The notes under the pieces are model-generated. The model searched no databases. It was not told where the DNA came from and saw only the letters and a list, made by a program, of their open reading frames with translations. Positions 1-10,400 of a stretch of DNA of 64,000 bases are shown here, piece after piece. A program made the position numbers and the translations under genes. Source of the stretch: an uncultured Schlesneria sp. (GTDB lineage: Bacteria > Planctomycetota > Planctomycetia > Planctomycetales > Planctomycetaceae); NCBI GenBank assembly GCA_903858935.1, contig CAIOKO010000111.1, forward strand, positions 32,077 through 96,076. The letters are read 5' to 3'. How positions within the stretch are numbered: position 1 is the stretch's first letter; every line of letters starts with the position of its first letter.

Positions 1-2365
1 CGGCCTCTCCATCAAGGATGCGAACGCGTCCGATATGACAGGCGCCGCAAGTGAGTGCAACCCCTTTTAGTGGACCTGCCGGATGCCCCTCAACCATCGA
101 ATCCCAGCTTAATCCGAGCGGTAAAGGCCGGTCTGGCTCGGTGGGGCTGGGGATCAATCCGAAGCGTGAAAATTTTTCGTCAGGTGTTCCCCAGATCTCA
201 GGAGCAAGATCAGGAAACGAGCGGAGCAGAATGACGGGGACACCCGCAAACCCATCGGTGGCGTTGGCAAACCAGTCATAGCCTTCGGCATTCGCACTCA
301 GATAATCGAGATGAGTCTTCTCCGTTGCCGCTTGAATTTCAGCCCACGGGCGGGAACTTTTCTGGTCAACGGTTTTCGGTGTTGCGGCATCGCGGGAAAG
401 GGAGGGAGTCTGGTGAACTTTCAGATATTCAATCAAAGCCCAACGATCGTCATCGGACAAGTCCGTACCAATTTCATGCCCTGTGTTATGGTTGCCAGGG
501 ATCGTTGTATCGACTTTTGTCAGCTTCTTCTGGGAATTATGCTTGTCGGTCATCGTTGGGAAATCTTTTGGATTCCACTCGAAACCGACTTCTTTCGGCA
601 GGAAGTCTTGTGGGCCGACGACAAATTCGGTTGGCCGATCCTTTGCCGGTAGTAATAAGTGATAAAGCGTCGGAACCGACCCATTATGCAGGTAAGGCGC
701 GGTCGCCCAAATTCCATCCAGGGGCTTGGCCGGATAGACCTTTCCGTCATTATCATGCATCGGGTCTCGCCATTTGACGGGACGACGGGGACTTTCCAGT
801 TCTTCCATCAAACGCTGATTTTCAGGGGACATTGTCGACTTGGCGGTGGCCTGTAATTTTTCGAGAAGACCTCCGATAGCGGTCGCAAATCCGGCTTGTG
901 AGCCATCAGGCAGAAAGACAGGCTTGGCAAAATTGAGTGCGTCGGATCGATCCGTACCGGCTTCTTCGAGAGTAAAGTGTTCAAACTTCAAAAGGCCTTT
1001 TTCGTCCCGCTCCGAAGGATTGTGACAGACGGCACATTTGTCTTTGTAAATCGCCCAACCTCGCTTTTGTTTGACGGGATCGATTTTTCCTAAAACCTCC
1101 TCAGGCCATTCGGGCGTCGCGATATGCGGGATTTGCTGCTCAATCTTCATCTGATTGACAATATTGACCGAGGTAACGTTGTCGTGTGTGAACGTCGCTC
1201 CGACACCGATTGATTCACCAATACTGCGTTGAATGACGGAGTTCGTGTTGGAATTCCAGTGCAACCAGGCAAACTGTTCGATATTCCATAACGGTGGAAC
1301 GCTTACCGGTGCGTTAACCGGTTCCATGTTTCGATGCTCAGCAGTTCCCTTTGTTGCATCAAGTTCTCCGAATAACTCAACCCGAGCCGTTCCGAAATCG
1401 TCTGCTCGGCCATAACCAGCCGAAAGGCGGTGCCCGGGCTCCGCCAACCAACCTCGCATCTTGAGGAATCGGAGACGGTATTCGATCAACTCGCGGCATT
1501 CCTCAAGCCTGGACAGGATGTCCGTGATTGCACTCAGACGATGGTCTTCCGCCAGTTTTTTAAGCGAACTGTCAGCTCGATGTGTCAGCTGATGTAACTT
1601 TGCTGCGATGCTCGCCAGCAAGGTTTTATCAACAGATGGTGGTTTTACGTCAGTCAGGATCGACGCGAAACGTTCTTCAATGTGTTCAACCAATGCCTTG
1701 CCAAAGGGGCCGTCGTCTATAATTCGGTGAAAATCTTCAAGACCATGTAACGTTTTGCCATCTCGCTCAACGACTTCATGCAACAATCGCTTGAGAAATG
1801 CAACCAGTTCTTTTTTATCTTTCAGCGTCTTTTGCATTGACTTCGCGATGGCGTCTCCCAGGGCATCCACATAGAACAGTCCTGAACCACCTTCGATTCG
1901 AACTGTTTTGTCCCCAAAGCGAATATCTGAAGTGTGGCAGGCGGCGCAGGTAAAGCCGAACATTTTAGTCGGCTTTATTCCGACTGTGTTCAAAACAATT
2001 CCGACAGGATAGCCATTGGGATTGTTCTCAGACTTTTCACCAGGAAGCAATCCGAACCGCTCCAGGTTCTCGAGATAAGGCCGATTCGTGTCGCTATCGA
2101 TCAACGCTTTTACAACATCGTAGGGAAAGAAGCCGCTCCCTTGATCGAGATATTGAAACGTATCGGCCTCGAAGCCAGGTTTTCGATTGATGCTCGGTGG
2201 CACCGTCCGGTCGACAATTGCAGCAGCGGATTGTTGGTCAGTCACCGATTTAGCAACGTTGTCTGGCATCTTTTCCGCCGGCAAATCCGCCTTCTGGGTC
2301 TGTGGCTTTCCACATCCAACGGTCCACACCACGATAAGAAGAAGAACTTGATTGCAACATTTCAT
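1..2365 (-). CDS. RoxA-like multihaem cytochrome c lipoprotein (3' end cut by window)
   Basis: Starts at the ATG ending at 2365 and runs off the left edge, giving about 788 codons. The N-terminus is a lipoprotein signal with a lipobox ending at Cys18 (TVGC), so it is probably anchored in a membrane facing the periplasm. Three haem c motifs are visible: CAACH (residues 140-144), CAVCH near residue 444 and CGACH near residue 770. The stretch around the middle haem is typical of RoxA-like/di-haem cytochrome proteins (YLHNGSVPTLY, then GTDLSDDDRWALIEYLK). The sequence before the third haem (FGLIP...TCGACHIGRVRI) mirrors that before the first (FGLLP...TCAACHTSDIRF), so a second RoxA-like unit seems to begin here. 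RoxA itself is a rubber oxygenase, but most relatives have no known substrate; a redox or electron-transfer role is inferred. Confidence 0.85.
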   Translation of the reverse strand, partial: MKCCNQVLLLIVVWTVGCGKPQTQKADLPAEKMPDNVAKSVTDQQSAAAIVDRTVPPSINRKPGFEADTFQYLDQGSGFFPYDVVKALIDSDTNRPYLENLERFGLLPGEKSENNPNGYPVGIVLNTVGIKPTKMFGFTCAACHTSDIRFGDKTVRIEGGSGLFYVDALGDAIAKSMQKTLKDKKELVAFLKRLLHEVVERDGKTLHGLEDFHRIIDDGPFGKALVEHIEERFASILTDVKPPSVDKTLLASIAAKLHQLTHRADSSLKKLAEDHRLSAITDILSRLEECRELIEYRLRFLKMRGWLAEPGHRLSAGYGRADDFGTARVELFGELDATKGTAEHRNMEPVNAPVSVPPLWNIEQFAWLHWNSNTNSVIQRSIGESIGVGATFTHDNVTSVNIVNQMKIEQQIPHIATPEWPEEVLGKIDPVKQKRGWAIYKDKCAVCHNPSERDEKGLLKFEHFTLEEAGTDRSDALNFAKPVFLPDGSQAGFATAIGGLLEKLQATAKSTMSPENQRLMEELESPRRPVKWRDPMHDNDGKVYPAKPLDGIWATAPYLHNGSVPTLYHLLLPAKDRPTEFVVGPQDFLPKEVGFEWNPKDFPTMTDKHNSQKKLTKVDTTIPGNHNTGHEIGTDLSDDDRWALIEYLKVHQTPSLSRDAATPKTVDQKSSRPWAEIQAATEKTHLDYLSANAEGYDWFANATDGFAGVPVILLRSFPDLAPEIWGTPDEKFSRFGLIPSPTEPDRPLPLGLSWDSMVEGHPAGPLKGVALTCGACHIGRVRILDGEA

Positions 2366-2582
2366 GTTGAGGATCCATTACCGTTTTTTTTGGGGAGGCA
2401 TGAAACAGCGGGATCAACGTACAGCACAGAATCCGTCGCGCCAAGCGTCTGAAACGCGCTATTCTGCGTGAATCAGAAGCGGATTTATGCAGTTCCGTGG
2501 CCAACTTGCCGCACCGCTGTGTATTGTTTTCAACTTGTCCGTTCATATTACCTTTCAGACTCGGCGTCAGAAGAGACCATCT

Positions 2583-3185
2583 GTGGCAGTTCAACCAATC
2601 GAGTTCAACACGAAGCGACTGGCCTTCCGAATCTGGCAGGACCGGCATCGCCCCCCGTTTGTCGCCATGAATTCAGATCCAGAGGTCATGCGATTCTTTC
2701 CCGCCCTCATGACGGCAGAACAGACCAATGCAGGCGTCGATATCTGGCGCCAGCAGTTCCAGGAGCAAGGCTGGAGCAACTGGGCCATTGAGTTGCTCGA
2801 TACCGGCGAGTTCATCGGCTTTATCGGACTGTCGGTCCCAAGGCGGCAGCTTCCATTTAGTCCGTGTGTTGAAGTCGGCTGGCGTTTGAAGCTGTCCGCC
2901 TGGGGACACGGTTACGCGACAGAAGGCGCGAAAGCCTGCCTGCAACTTGGATTTGAACATTTGGGGCTGGACGAAATTGTTTCATTCACCGCTTTGATTA
3001 ATCTGAGGTCGATCGCCGTGATGCAGCGGATTGGTATGATTAATTCTTTGTCCGATTTCGAGCATCCGGCAGTGCCGCAAGGTCACATATTGCGTCCTCA
3101 CTGCCTCTATAAGATCGCCCGCACGGATTGGCAACGCAACTCGGTCCCACTATCGATTACGATTGATGACAGGTGCCGCTGGTAA
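2583..3185 (+). CDS. GNAT family N-acetyltransferase (RimJ/RimL type)
   Basis: About 200 residues when started at GTG 2583, where the conserved N-terminal strand begins (a longer frame opens at 2487 but its extra residues look unlike the family). The acetyl-CoA-binding loop is seen as AWGHGYATEGAKA around residues 107-118, followed by the NLRSIAVMQRIGM segment (140-152) characteristic of RimJ/RimL-like acetyltransferases, which acetylate N-termini of proteins or small molecules. The substrate here is unknown. The divergent neighbour is the cytochrome lipoprotein; the next gene downstream, DUF6940, begins about 20 bases after the stop and could be co-transcribed. Confidence 0.85.
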   Translation: MAVQPIEFNTKRLAFRIWQDRHRPPFVAMNSDPEVMRFFPALMTAEQTNAGVDIWRQQFQEQGWSNWAIELLDTGEFIGFIGLSVPRRQLPFSPCVEVGWRLKLSAWGHGYATEGAKACLQLGFEHLGLDEIVSFTALINLRSIAVMQRIGMINSLSDFEHPAVPQGHILRPHCLYKIARTDWQRNSVPLSITIDDRCRW

Positions 3186-3204
3186 CTTCAGGAAATGGCA
3201 GGAC

Positions 3205-3822
3205 ATGTTTGAAGTAACAACAGATCTTATTGAGAACAACCGAGTCATTAAACAGTCGATCACTCGCGAAGGTTCGCCGTTGACCTATGGAAATGTTCTT
3301 CAGCTCTGGGCAAGGGATGCAGGGTTTCGCGACTTCTTCATTTCACTATTAGTGAATTCTGACTTTGACGCGTTTCGCTGGGAGTCACGACCAGTCACGT
3401 TAAGCACGATCCATCGCCCCTACGAGTTTGCTCTTGTTAATGCGACGGAATTCCATTCTCGCAGTACCGACCCTGTTCCCTTCAGCGAATTCTTCAATGC
3501 TGAGGGGGTTGACGATGGAATTGTGACATTTGAAAATCTCGGCGGCGACGCGACGCTGATCGTCCCCTCACCAAGAACTGACCAGAGTGCCTACGGTCAT
3601 CTTGCCGCGTTCGTTCGGCTCGCTCCTAAAAAACAGACCCATGCGTTGTGGCGGATCATTGGCGAGACGACCCGTTCACAACTTGGCGACAAGCCGATCT
3701 GGCTCAGTACCGCAGGTGGCGGAGTTGCATGGTTGCATGTTCGACTAGACTCGACGCCAAAATACTATTGCTACTCGCCGTTCAGATTTCATAGCGTCGC
3801 GTCACCGGAGGAATCGAAATGA
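3205..3822 (+). CDS. DUF6940 family protein
   Basis: About 205 residues from ATG 3205, which has GGA just upstream and matches where the conserved part (LTYGNVLQLW, then FRDFFISLL) begins; an ATG at 3166 would overlap the preceding gene. The sequence resembles the DUF6940 family, whose function is not known. Typical elements are the FFISLL / FRWESRPVT region and the middle segment DATLIVPSPRTD followed by YGHLAAFVR. There is no signal peptide or membrane segment, so it is probably cytoplasmic. Its stop codon overlaps the start of the exonuclease gene in an ATGA, implying translational coupling and a shared role with a nuclease; that link is inference. Confidence 0.75.
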   Translation: MFEVTTDLIENNRVIKQSITREGSPLTYGNVLQLWARDAGFRDFFISLLVNSDFDAFRWESRPVTLSTIHRPYEFALVNATEFHSRSTDPVPFSEFFNAEGVDDGIVTFENLGGDATLIVPSPRTDQSAYGHLAAFVRLAPKKQTHALWRIIGETTRSQLGDKPIWLSTAGGGVAWLHVRLDSTPKYYCYSPFRFHSVASPEESK

Positions 3823-4526
3823 TTCGTAAATACCTCGCGTTTGATATTGAAACCGCCAAGGAAATACCCGGCACCGACTTCAACTGGAAGCCACATCGCC
3901 CACTGGGAATTACGTGTATAGCGTCGCAGGCGGTCGGGGAAGAGGCCCCGCAAATCTGGATGTCAAAAACTACTTCGGGAACTCCGGCACCTCAAATGAC
4001 TCAATCCGATGTTGCTGCATTTATTCGGCATCTATCGATTGCAGTCGCCGAAGGTTTTGTCCCGTTGTCCTGGAATGGCCTGGGTTTTGACTTTGATGTT
4101 CTCGCCGAGGAATCAGGACTGATCGACGAATGCCGAACGCTGGCCCGTCAGCATGTCGACATGATGTTTCATGTGGTTTGCGAAAAAGGATTTCCTGTCT
4201 CGTTAAATAATGCTGCATCGGGTTTAGGAGTCCAGGGGAAACTGGCAGGCGTTGAAGGAATTACTGCACCAGGACTCTGGGGCAGTGGTCAATACGATCT
4301 CGTGACAAAATATGTCGCGCAGGACGTCAGCGCAACACTCGCGGTCGCCTTGAAGTCCGAGAGCCAGAAATCCTTCGCCTGGACAACCCGCAAGGGAACG
4401 GTCAGCACGATGCCTCTCTCAAAAGGATGGCTCTGCGTCGACGATGCCAATCGCTTACCGTTGCCCGATACCTCGTGGATGTCAAAACCGCTGTCTCGAG
4501 ATGACTATCTGTCATGGCTTCTGTGA
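3819..4526 (+). CDS. 3'-5' exonuclease-like protein, DEDDy type RNase H fold
   Basis: 235 residues starting at an ATG that overlaps the stop of the DUF6940 gene (ATGA). The DEDD superfamily motifs can be placed: Exo I FDIET (Asp9, Glu11), Exo II SWNGLGFDFD (Asn86, Asp91/Asp93) and Exo III YVAQD (Tyr165 and Asp169, the Y-x3-D form that marks DEDDy enzymes). Such enzymes remove nucleotides from 3' ends of DNA or RNA with two metal ions. No polymerase or helicase domain is attached, so this is a stand-alone nuclease of the predicted 3'-5' exonuclease group. The tail end converges on the CocE hydrolase gene with a 15-base overlap. Confidence 0.78.
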   Translation: MIRKYLAFDIETAKEIPGTDFNWKPHRPLGITCIASQAVGEEAPQIWMSKTTSGTPAPQMTQSDVAAFIRHLSIAVAEGFVPLSWNGLGFDFDVLAEESGLIDECRTLARQHVDMMFHVVCEKGFPVSLNNAASGLGVQGKLAGVEGITAPGLWGSGQYDLVTKYVAQDVSATLAVALKSESQKSFAWTTRKGTVSTMPLSKGWLCVDDANRLPLPDTSWMSKPLSRDDYLSWLL

Positions 4527-6194
4527 TTTCACGATTACCGGAGCGATGATGCGGGACGCATTTTGGCGATTAACATGCAGGTTGTTTTTGGCAACAACTG
4601 CGTTGGCTGGAAATTCGAGCGTGAGCGGCTCGCCGGTGTTCGGATTTGGCTCATAGAACGGTGCTCCGGTGCTGGCAACAGTGATTCGAATGCGGTGTCC
4701 TTTGTTGAACACCTGACTCAGCCAACCGACATCGAAGTTGACTTTCGTCACTTCGCCCGGCTTGAGAAAGACTTCGCGATCATACCCTTCGCGGTAGCGG
4801 GCACGGCGAACATAATCCATGATCAGAATTGATCGACCGTCCGGGTAAACATCGCTGACTCTCACAAAAAAGTCTGTGTCTTTGGCATTGGAAGAAACGA
4901 ATAGCTCAGCCTGAACCTTTCCGGTCCATTCGACGGGTTCCGTCAGCAAATCGCTGGTGAAGGTACGGACTTCCGATTGCTGTTCAAATTCACGAGCGTC
5001 CTTCGCGCCTGGAAAGGCGATCGTGGGTATTGATGCCGGATGAAGAGGATCGGCCAACCATGTCACTAGCGCATCACTCGACGGAGATGATGCCTGACTG
5101 AGCGTTCCGTCCGCGTGGGGATAATAGGCCGTTGGTGCCATAGGGATTGGCCAGTCGGAGGCCGTCCGCCATTCATGACCTGGAGTGTCGGCTTCGCCGA
5201 CGGCTCCCATCACGTAGTAGCGGATGGTTGGCTCTTTGGTGACTCCGTTATCAATCCCTTTCAGGTAGTGATCGAACCAGCGAATCATATGAGCATCCAT
5301 CGCAAACTTTGCATTTTCGGGATATGTCAGTTCGCCTGATTTGTTGGTTTCTTTAAATCGGCCGTGAAGCCAAGGCCCCAGGAGCAGTTGCTGTTTCCCC
5401 TGTGAATTCACTCCCCCGCGATGCTGTCGACCGATGTAACTGTCGACGGACCCGACACACATAAAGTCGTACCAGCTTCCGATCGTAAAGCAGGGGACGT
5501 TCATCTGGTCAAAGAACCGTGTGCAGTCTTCGTCGGCCCAGTAACTGTCGTAGGTTGGATGAGCAAACCATTCGGCCAGCAGTTCCCGATTCTGCTGGGG
5601 AACTCGTGCGACCTTATCGAGCGATTTGAAACGTTCAGGACGAGTCGTTCCGCCGATTCGGTATCCTTCGTGAAATAGGCTCAACCCGGTATCAATCATG
5701 TACTGAGCAGTAAGATGAGGAGGGCGGGTGACTGCCAGAAAGTTCTGAGCGAAGCCCGCTTGCGAACTACCAAACGTCCCAACCTTTCCGGTTGACCAGG
5801 GTTGGGTCCCCAGCCATTCGACCAGATCGTAACCATCTTTACGCTCACCCCATCCGAGCGATCGATATCCCCGCCAGTCTCCTTCAGATTTTTGTGAACC
5901 TCGAAAGTTAGCCAGCACAGTCACGTATCCTCCAGTCTTGGCCAGCTTAGCAAAGTACTGTTGCGTTCCCGGATCATTGGCATTTGCATACCGCTGTTCC
6001 AGCAACACGGGCCAGGGACCGGTTCCGGGCGGAGTATAGATGTATGCTGACAGACGCACTCCGTCGCGCATCGGGATCATCTCGTGCTTCTCGGTGACAC
6101 CACCCAGATCAATCGGATCTGCGGCGTAAAGTTGTTGAGCTTGAAAGACAAAGGAGCAAGCAATGGCAAGTAGCAGACGGAAGGATGTCATCAC
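4512..6194 (-). CDS. Secreted CocE/NonD family hydrolase (X-Pro dipeptidyl-peptidase-like)
   Basis: 560 residues with a signal peptide (hydrophobic residues 5-18, cleavage likely after QLYAA). The catalytic domain is an alpha/beta hydrolase of the X-Pro dipeptidyl-peptidase S15/CocE family: PMRDGVRLSA near residue 41 is the typical entry, the nucleophile elbow is GSSQAG with Ser144, and the C-terminal jelly-roll domain begins near residue 400 (EWTGKVQAELFVSS, RIRITVAS). Family members hydrolyse esters (cocaine esterase), amides or Xaa-Pro peptides, or acylate beta-lactams; the substrate here cannot be told. It probably acts in the periplasm. It stands alone, divergent from dcd. Confidence 0.88.
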   Translation of the reverse strand: MMTSFRLLLAIACSFVFQAQQLYAADPIDLGGVTEKHEMIPMRDGVRLSAYIYTPPGTGPWPVLLEQRYANANDPGTQQYFAKLAKTGGYVTVLANFRGSQKSEGDWRGYRSLGWGERKDGYDLVEWLGTQPWSTGKVGTFGSSQAGFAQNFLAVTRPPHLTAQYMIDTGLSLFHEGYRIGGTTRPERFKSLDKVARVPQQNRELLAEWFAHPTYDSYWADEDCTRFFDQMNVPCFTIGSWYDFMCVGSVDSYIGRQHRGGVNSQGKQQLLLGPWLHGRFKETNKSGELTYPENAKFAMDAHMIRWFDHYLKGIDNGVTKEPTIRYYVMGAVGEADTPGHEWRTASDWPIPMAPTAYYPHADGTLSQASSPSSDALVTWLADPLHPASIPTIAFPGAKDAREFEQQSEVRTFTSDLLTEPVEWTGKVQAELFVSSNAKDTDFFVRVSDVYPDGRSILIMDYVRRARYREGYDREVFLKPGEVTKVNFDVGWLSQVFNKGHRIRITVASTGAPFYEPNPNTGEPLTLEFPANAVVAKNNLHVNRQNASRIIAPVIVKSQKP

Positions 6195-6536
6195 AATTTT
6201 CCTGTTGAGTTTGAAGATTCTGCGATCGCTTCCCTGAGGTTTTTCGCGAACAGTGGATTGGGGGCCTTTTCAACGTTCGCAAAACTCGCGTCAATCATGA
6301 CCTTGCGAGTTATGGTTTGGAAATGTCCAGAGCCGCTCGTAAATCCGTTATATTCGAATTTGTCACGGCAAGCGCCATTTAACGACTTACATACATGTGA
6401 TCACGCAGCCCGAAACGACGTCAATAAAACTGTGCACAAATTTCGATTTCCACCCGATTACGACGTTTTGAGTCGGTGTTATCGATCCGTTTCAGTTGAA
6501 TCTGGTTCGTCACCTTCGTACCGTGGAGGAGATTCC
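6195..6536. other. Divergent intergenic region CocE / dcd
   Basis: About 340 bases between the two divergent genes. It must contain both promoters, but I could not place convincing -35/-10 pairs. No RNA gene or riboswitch-like structure was recognised. Open frames here are short or only extend dcd upstream. Confidence 0.5.
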
Positions 6537-7151
6537 GTGCGAGCGGCCAACTCCATTCCTCATGCATTGCAACCGTTAATGATCCTGACCGGCGAAGAAA
6601 TCAAGGCTCAGTTGGGGAAGAATATCGTGATCGAACCATTCGATCCGTCGATGCTCAACCCCAACAGCTATAACCTCAGCCTGCACGACGAGTTGCTGGT
6701 TTACGAGGAAATTGTGCTCGACGTTCGTCGACCGAACCGCTATCGACGTCACATCATTCCGCCGGAAGGACTCGTTCTTCATCCTGGGCAGTTATACCTC
6801 GGCCGGACTGTGGAACGAACCGAAACACATAATCTCGTGCCGATGCTTGAGGGACGATCGTCAATTGGACGACTCGGGTTGTTCGCACACGTCAGCGCCG
6901 GATTTGGCGATGTTGGTTTTTGCGGTTATTGGACGCTTGAATTGTACGCCATTCACCCCATACGCATTTACCCTGGCCTGCCAATCTGCCAGATTTTTTA
7001 CCATACGATCGTCGGCGATGTCTCGGAGTATCGGGGCGGGAAATATCAAAACAACCGCGACATTCAACCGAGCCTTTTCTTTAAGGAACTGCAACCCCCC
7101 CAGAAAGACCCGCAAATGCGTTTGTCTTTTGGCCAGGAATTGTCCGAATAG
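6537..7151 (+). CDS. dcd: dCTP deaminase
   Basis: Deaminates dCTP to dUTP in the cytoplasm, the first step of dTTP synthesis by this route. The family features are clear: PSMLNPNSYNLSL (substrate loop), LEGRSSIGRLGLFAHVSAGFGDVGFCGYWTLE (the catalytic core with Arg/Ser/Glu), and the C-terminal YRGGKYQNNRDIQPS. The usual length of about 190 residues would start at ATG 6579 (MILTGEE). However, a strong ribosome binding site GGAGGAG (6525-6531) lies five bases before a GTG at 6537, which gives 204 residues with a 14-residue extension. I chose the GTG on that basis. The downstream hairpin at 7158-7179 may end the transcript. Confidence 0.9.
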   Translation: MRAANSIPHALQPLMILTGEEIKAQLGKNIVIEPFDPSMLNPNSYNLSLHDELLVYEEIVLDVRRPNRYRRHIIPPEGLVLHPGQLYLGRTVERTETHNLVPMLEGRSSIGRLGLFAHVSAGFGDVGFCGYWTLELYAIHPIRIYPGLPICQIFYHTIVGDVSEYRGGKYQNNRDIQPSLFFKELQPPQKDPQMRLSFGQELSE

Positions 7152-7157
7152 CCGAAA

Positions 7158-7179
7158 TCTCGGAAAGAGTGTTCCGAGA
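7158..7179 (+). terminator. Hairpin after dcd, possible terminator
   Basis: An 8-bp perfect stem (TCTCGGAA / TTCCGAGA) with a six-base loop, starting six bases after the dcd stop codon. The following bases are not a clear T-run, so intrinsic termination is uncertain. Confidence 0.4.
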
Positions 7180-7443
7180 AGTTCGATTCAAACTTCGTTG
7201 AGACTCAAAGTCCATAATTGAAGAAGTTCTGACAGCGATTGTCTCGACGTGAGCGCCCCGTCGGATCTACAATACCGCTCAGGTGTCTGGCACACGTCTC
7301 AATGAACGCGAAATAAACTGATTATTTCGTTAATATCAGATGAAGTTCTCGAACCACTTTTCGAGCACTCGTGTCGATTCGCGTAAACTGTGACATCCCG
7401 CCTGAAACATTGTTTTTACCCGCCTCATTTAAGCGACATCTTG

Positions 7444-10400
7444 ATGCCGACCCGACCAACTGGTTATTTCGAACAACTTCTTTCTGAACGAATTCTCGTG
7501 CTCGACGGCGCGATGGGGACGATGATTCAGAGATATTCGCCGACAGAAGCAGATTATCGCGGCGAACGGTTCTCAAAACATCCGATCGATCTTAAGAATG
7601 CTGGCGATGTGCTGGTACTGACACAGCCAAAAATGATCAGCGAGATCCACTGCCAATACCTGGCGGCTGGCGCTGACATTATCGAAACAGATTCGTTCAA
7701 TGCCAATATCATCTCGATGGAAGAGTTCGGGTTAGCCGAGTTCACTCGCGAAATCAATGTGACTGCAGCAAGACTCGCCCGAGCGGCGTGCGACCAATTC
7801 ACAGCCACGACCCCGAACAAACCTCGCTTCGTTGCAGGAAGTATTGGACCGACGAAGGTGTTGTTGTCATTCAATGCCGACAAACCGGGATATCGACCTG
7901 TGACATTCGATCAGATGGTCGATTCTTATGCCATCCAGATTCGAGGGCTGATCGAAGGTGGTGTCGACCTTCTGTTGCCAGAGACGTCCTTTGATACGCT
8001 GAACATGAAGGCGTGCCTCTTCGCGATCGAAGATGTTTTCGCTGAACTGGGTGTCCGGCTGCCGGTGATGGTCTCAGGTACGATTTTCAACGGCGGGCGC
8101 ACGCTTACCGGTCAGTCAGTCGAAGCGTTCTGGACCTCGGTTTCTCATGCCCACATGTTGACGATCGGACTGAATTGCGCTTTGGGTCCAAAGCAGATGC
8201 GGGAGCACGTTGAAACACTGGCAAACCTTGCGCCGAAATATATCAGCTGTTATCCCAATGCGGGGATGCCAGACGGGTTTGGTGGGTTCGATTCCAATCC
8301 GGCTGAAGTCGCGGCCAACTTGCGTGAGTTCGCACAAAACGGCTGGGTGAATATCGTGGGTGGATGTTGTGGAACGAACCCCGACTTCATCAAGGCGATC
8401 GCTGAAGCGGTTAACGGTGTTCCTCCGCGCCGAATACCGGACATCCCTCCCATTTCGTCCTACTGCGGTAAAGAACGGGTTGATCTGCGCCCGAGCGCCA
8501 ATTTCATGATGATTGGCGAGCGAACCAACGTGACTGGTTCGCGCAAGTTTGCGCGTCTGATTAAAGAAGGGAAATTCGACGACGCCCTGGCCGTTGCTCG
8601 CGAACAGGTTGAAGGGGGCGCGAACATGATCGACGTCAACATGGACGAAGGGCTGCTCGACAGCCAGGCGGCCATGACGACCTTTGTGAATCTGATCTCT
8701 GACGACCCCGACGTGAACAAGGTTCCCGTCATGGTCGATAGCTCGAAATTCAGCGTGATTGAAGCAGGCCTGAAATGCCTTGACGGTAAAGGGGTCGTAA
8801 ATTCGATCAGCATGAAGGAAGGGGAAGCTGCGTTCCTCGCTCAAGCCAGACGCATTCGGCGATACGGCGCGGCAGTCGTGGTCATGGCCTTTGATGAAAA
8901 GGGGCAAGCCACCGACTGTGCAGATAAGGTTCGAATCTGCAAGCGAGCCTATGATCTGCTGACGAAGCAGGCGGGTTTCCCCCCTGAAGATATCATTTTC
9001 GATGCAAATATTCTGACCGTCGGCACGGGGATGGAAGAGCATTCCAATTATGCCGTCGAATTCATCGATGCACTGCGCCGGATCAAATCAGAATGCCCCG
9101 GTGCTAAAACGTCCGGTGGTGTCAGCAATGTTTCCTTTTCGTTCCGTGGCAATGATGTCGTCCGCGAAGCCATGAACGCCGCATTCCTGTTTCACGCGAT
9201 TCAGGCGGGGCTCGACATGGGCATCGTCAACGCGGGCCAACTCGAAGTCTACGAAGAAATCGATAAAGAACTGATCGTCTACATCGAAGACGTCCTGCTT
9301 AACCGCCGACCCGATGCGACCGAACGGCTGATCTCGTTCTCTGAAAAATTCAAACACGGGGCGAAAGAGACAACGGAAGATGCCATTGAAGAATGGCGAC
9401 TCGGTTCGGTAGAAGATCGTCTGAAGCATGCACTGCTGAAAGGGATTACTGACCATATCGACCTCGACACCGAAGAGGCACGCCTTAAGTACGGCAAGCC
9501 GCTGGACATCATCCAGGGACCGTTGATGGACGGTATGAATGTCGTGGGTGAACTGTTCGGTGCGGGGAAGATGTTCCTGCCTCAAGTCGTGAAAAGTGCT
9601 CGCGTCATGAAGAAGGCGGTCGCGTACCTCGAGCCCTTCATGGAAGCTGAACGAGTTGCCGCCGAAGCAGCTCTTGCACCAGGAGAAACCGCTGCGGTCG
9701 TCGATACGACTCGTGGCCGAGGTCGAGTCGTGCTGGCCACCGTTAAAGGTGATGTTCACGATATCGGCAAGAACATTGTCGGCGTGGTCTTGCGTTGCAA
9801 CAGTTTCGACGTGATCGACCTGGGGGTAATGGTTTCGTGCGACAAGATTCTGGAAGCCGCAAAAGCGAAGGGTGCTGATGTGATCGGCCTCAGTGGCCTG
9901 ATCACTCCGTCGCTAGACGAAATGGTACACGTCGCCAAGGAAATGCAGCGACTGGACTTTTCGATTCCCTTGATCATCGGCGGAGCGACAACGTCAGCCA
10001 AGCATACAGCGGTGAAGATTGCCCAGCATTACAAGCACCCCGTCGTCCACGTGGTTGATGCGTCGTTGTCGGTTCCGGTGGTCGAGAACCTGCTCGACGC
10101 GGAACGAAGAACGGACTTTATTGAAAAGAATCTTAGCTCGCAATCGCGCGATCGATCGAATTACGAAGCGATGCAATCCAATCGCAAACTGGTTCCCTAT
10201 ACCGAATCGCTGGCTCGTCGGTTTGCGACCGACTGGGCGAAAATCCAAATTGATACCCCGGCATTTCTCGGCACGAAATTGCTCGACGACGTTCCGTTAA
10301 GCGAATTGATTCCGTATATCGACTGGTCACCATTCTTCCAAACGTGGGAGCTGAAAGGGAAATACCCGAAGATCTTTAACGATCCGGTTGTGGGTGAGCA

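Noticed and set aside
7152..7443. Cobalamin or SAM riboswitch before metH
   Set aside because: I looked for the conserved B12-box-like and SAM-box elements in the leader and saw none; only a short hairpin belonging to the dcd end.
8116..9042. 308-codon minus-strand frame inside metH
   Set aside because: Antisense shadow of the conserved pterin-binding and homocysteine domains of metH; composition does not look like a protein.
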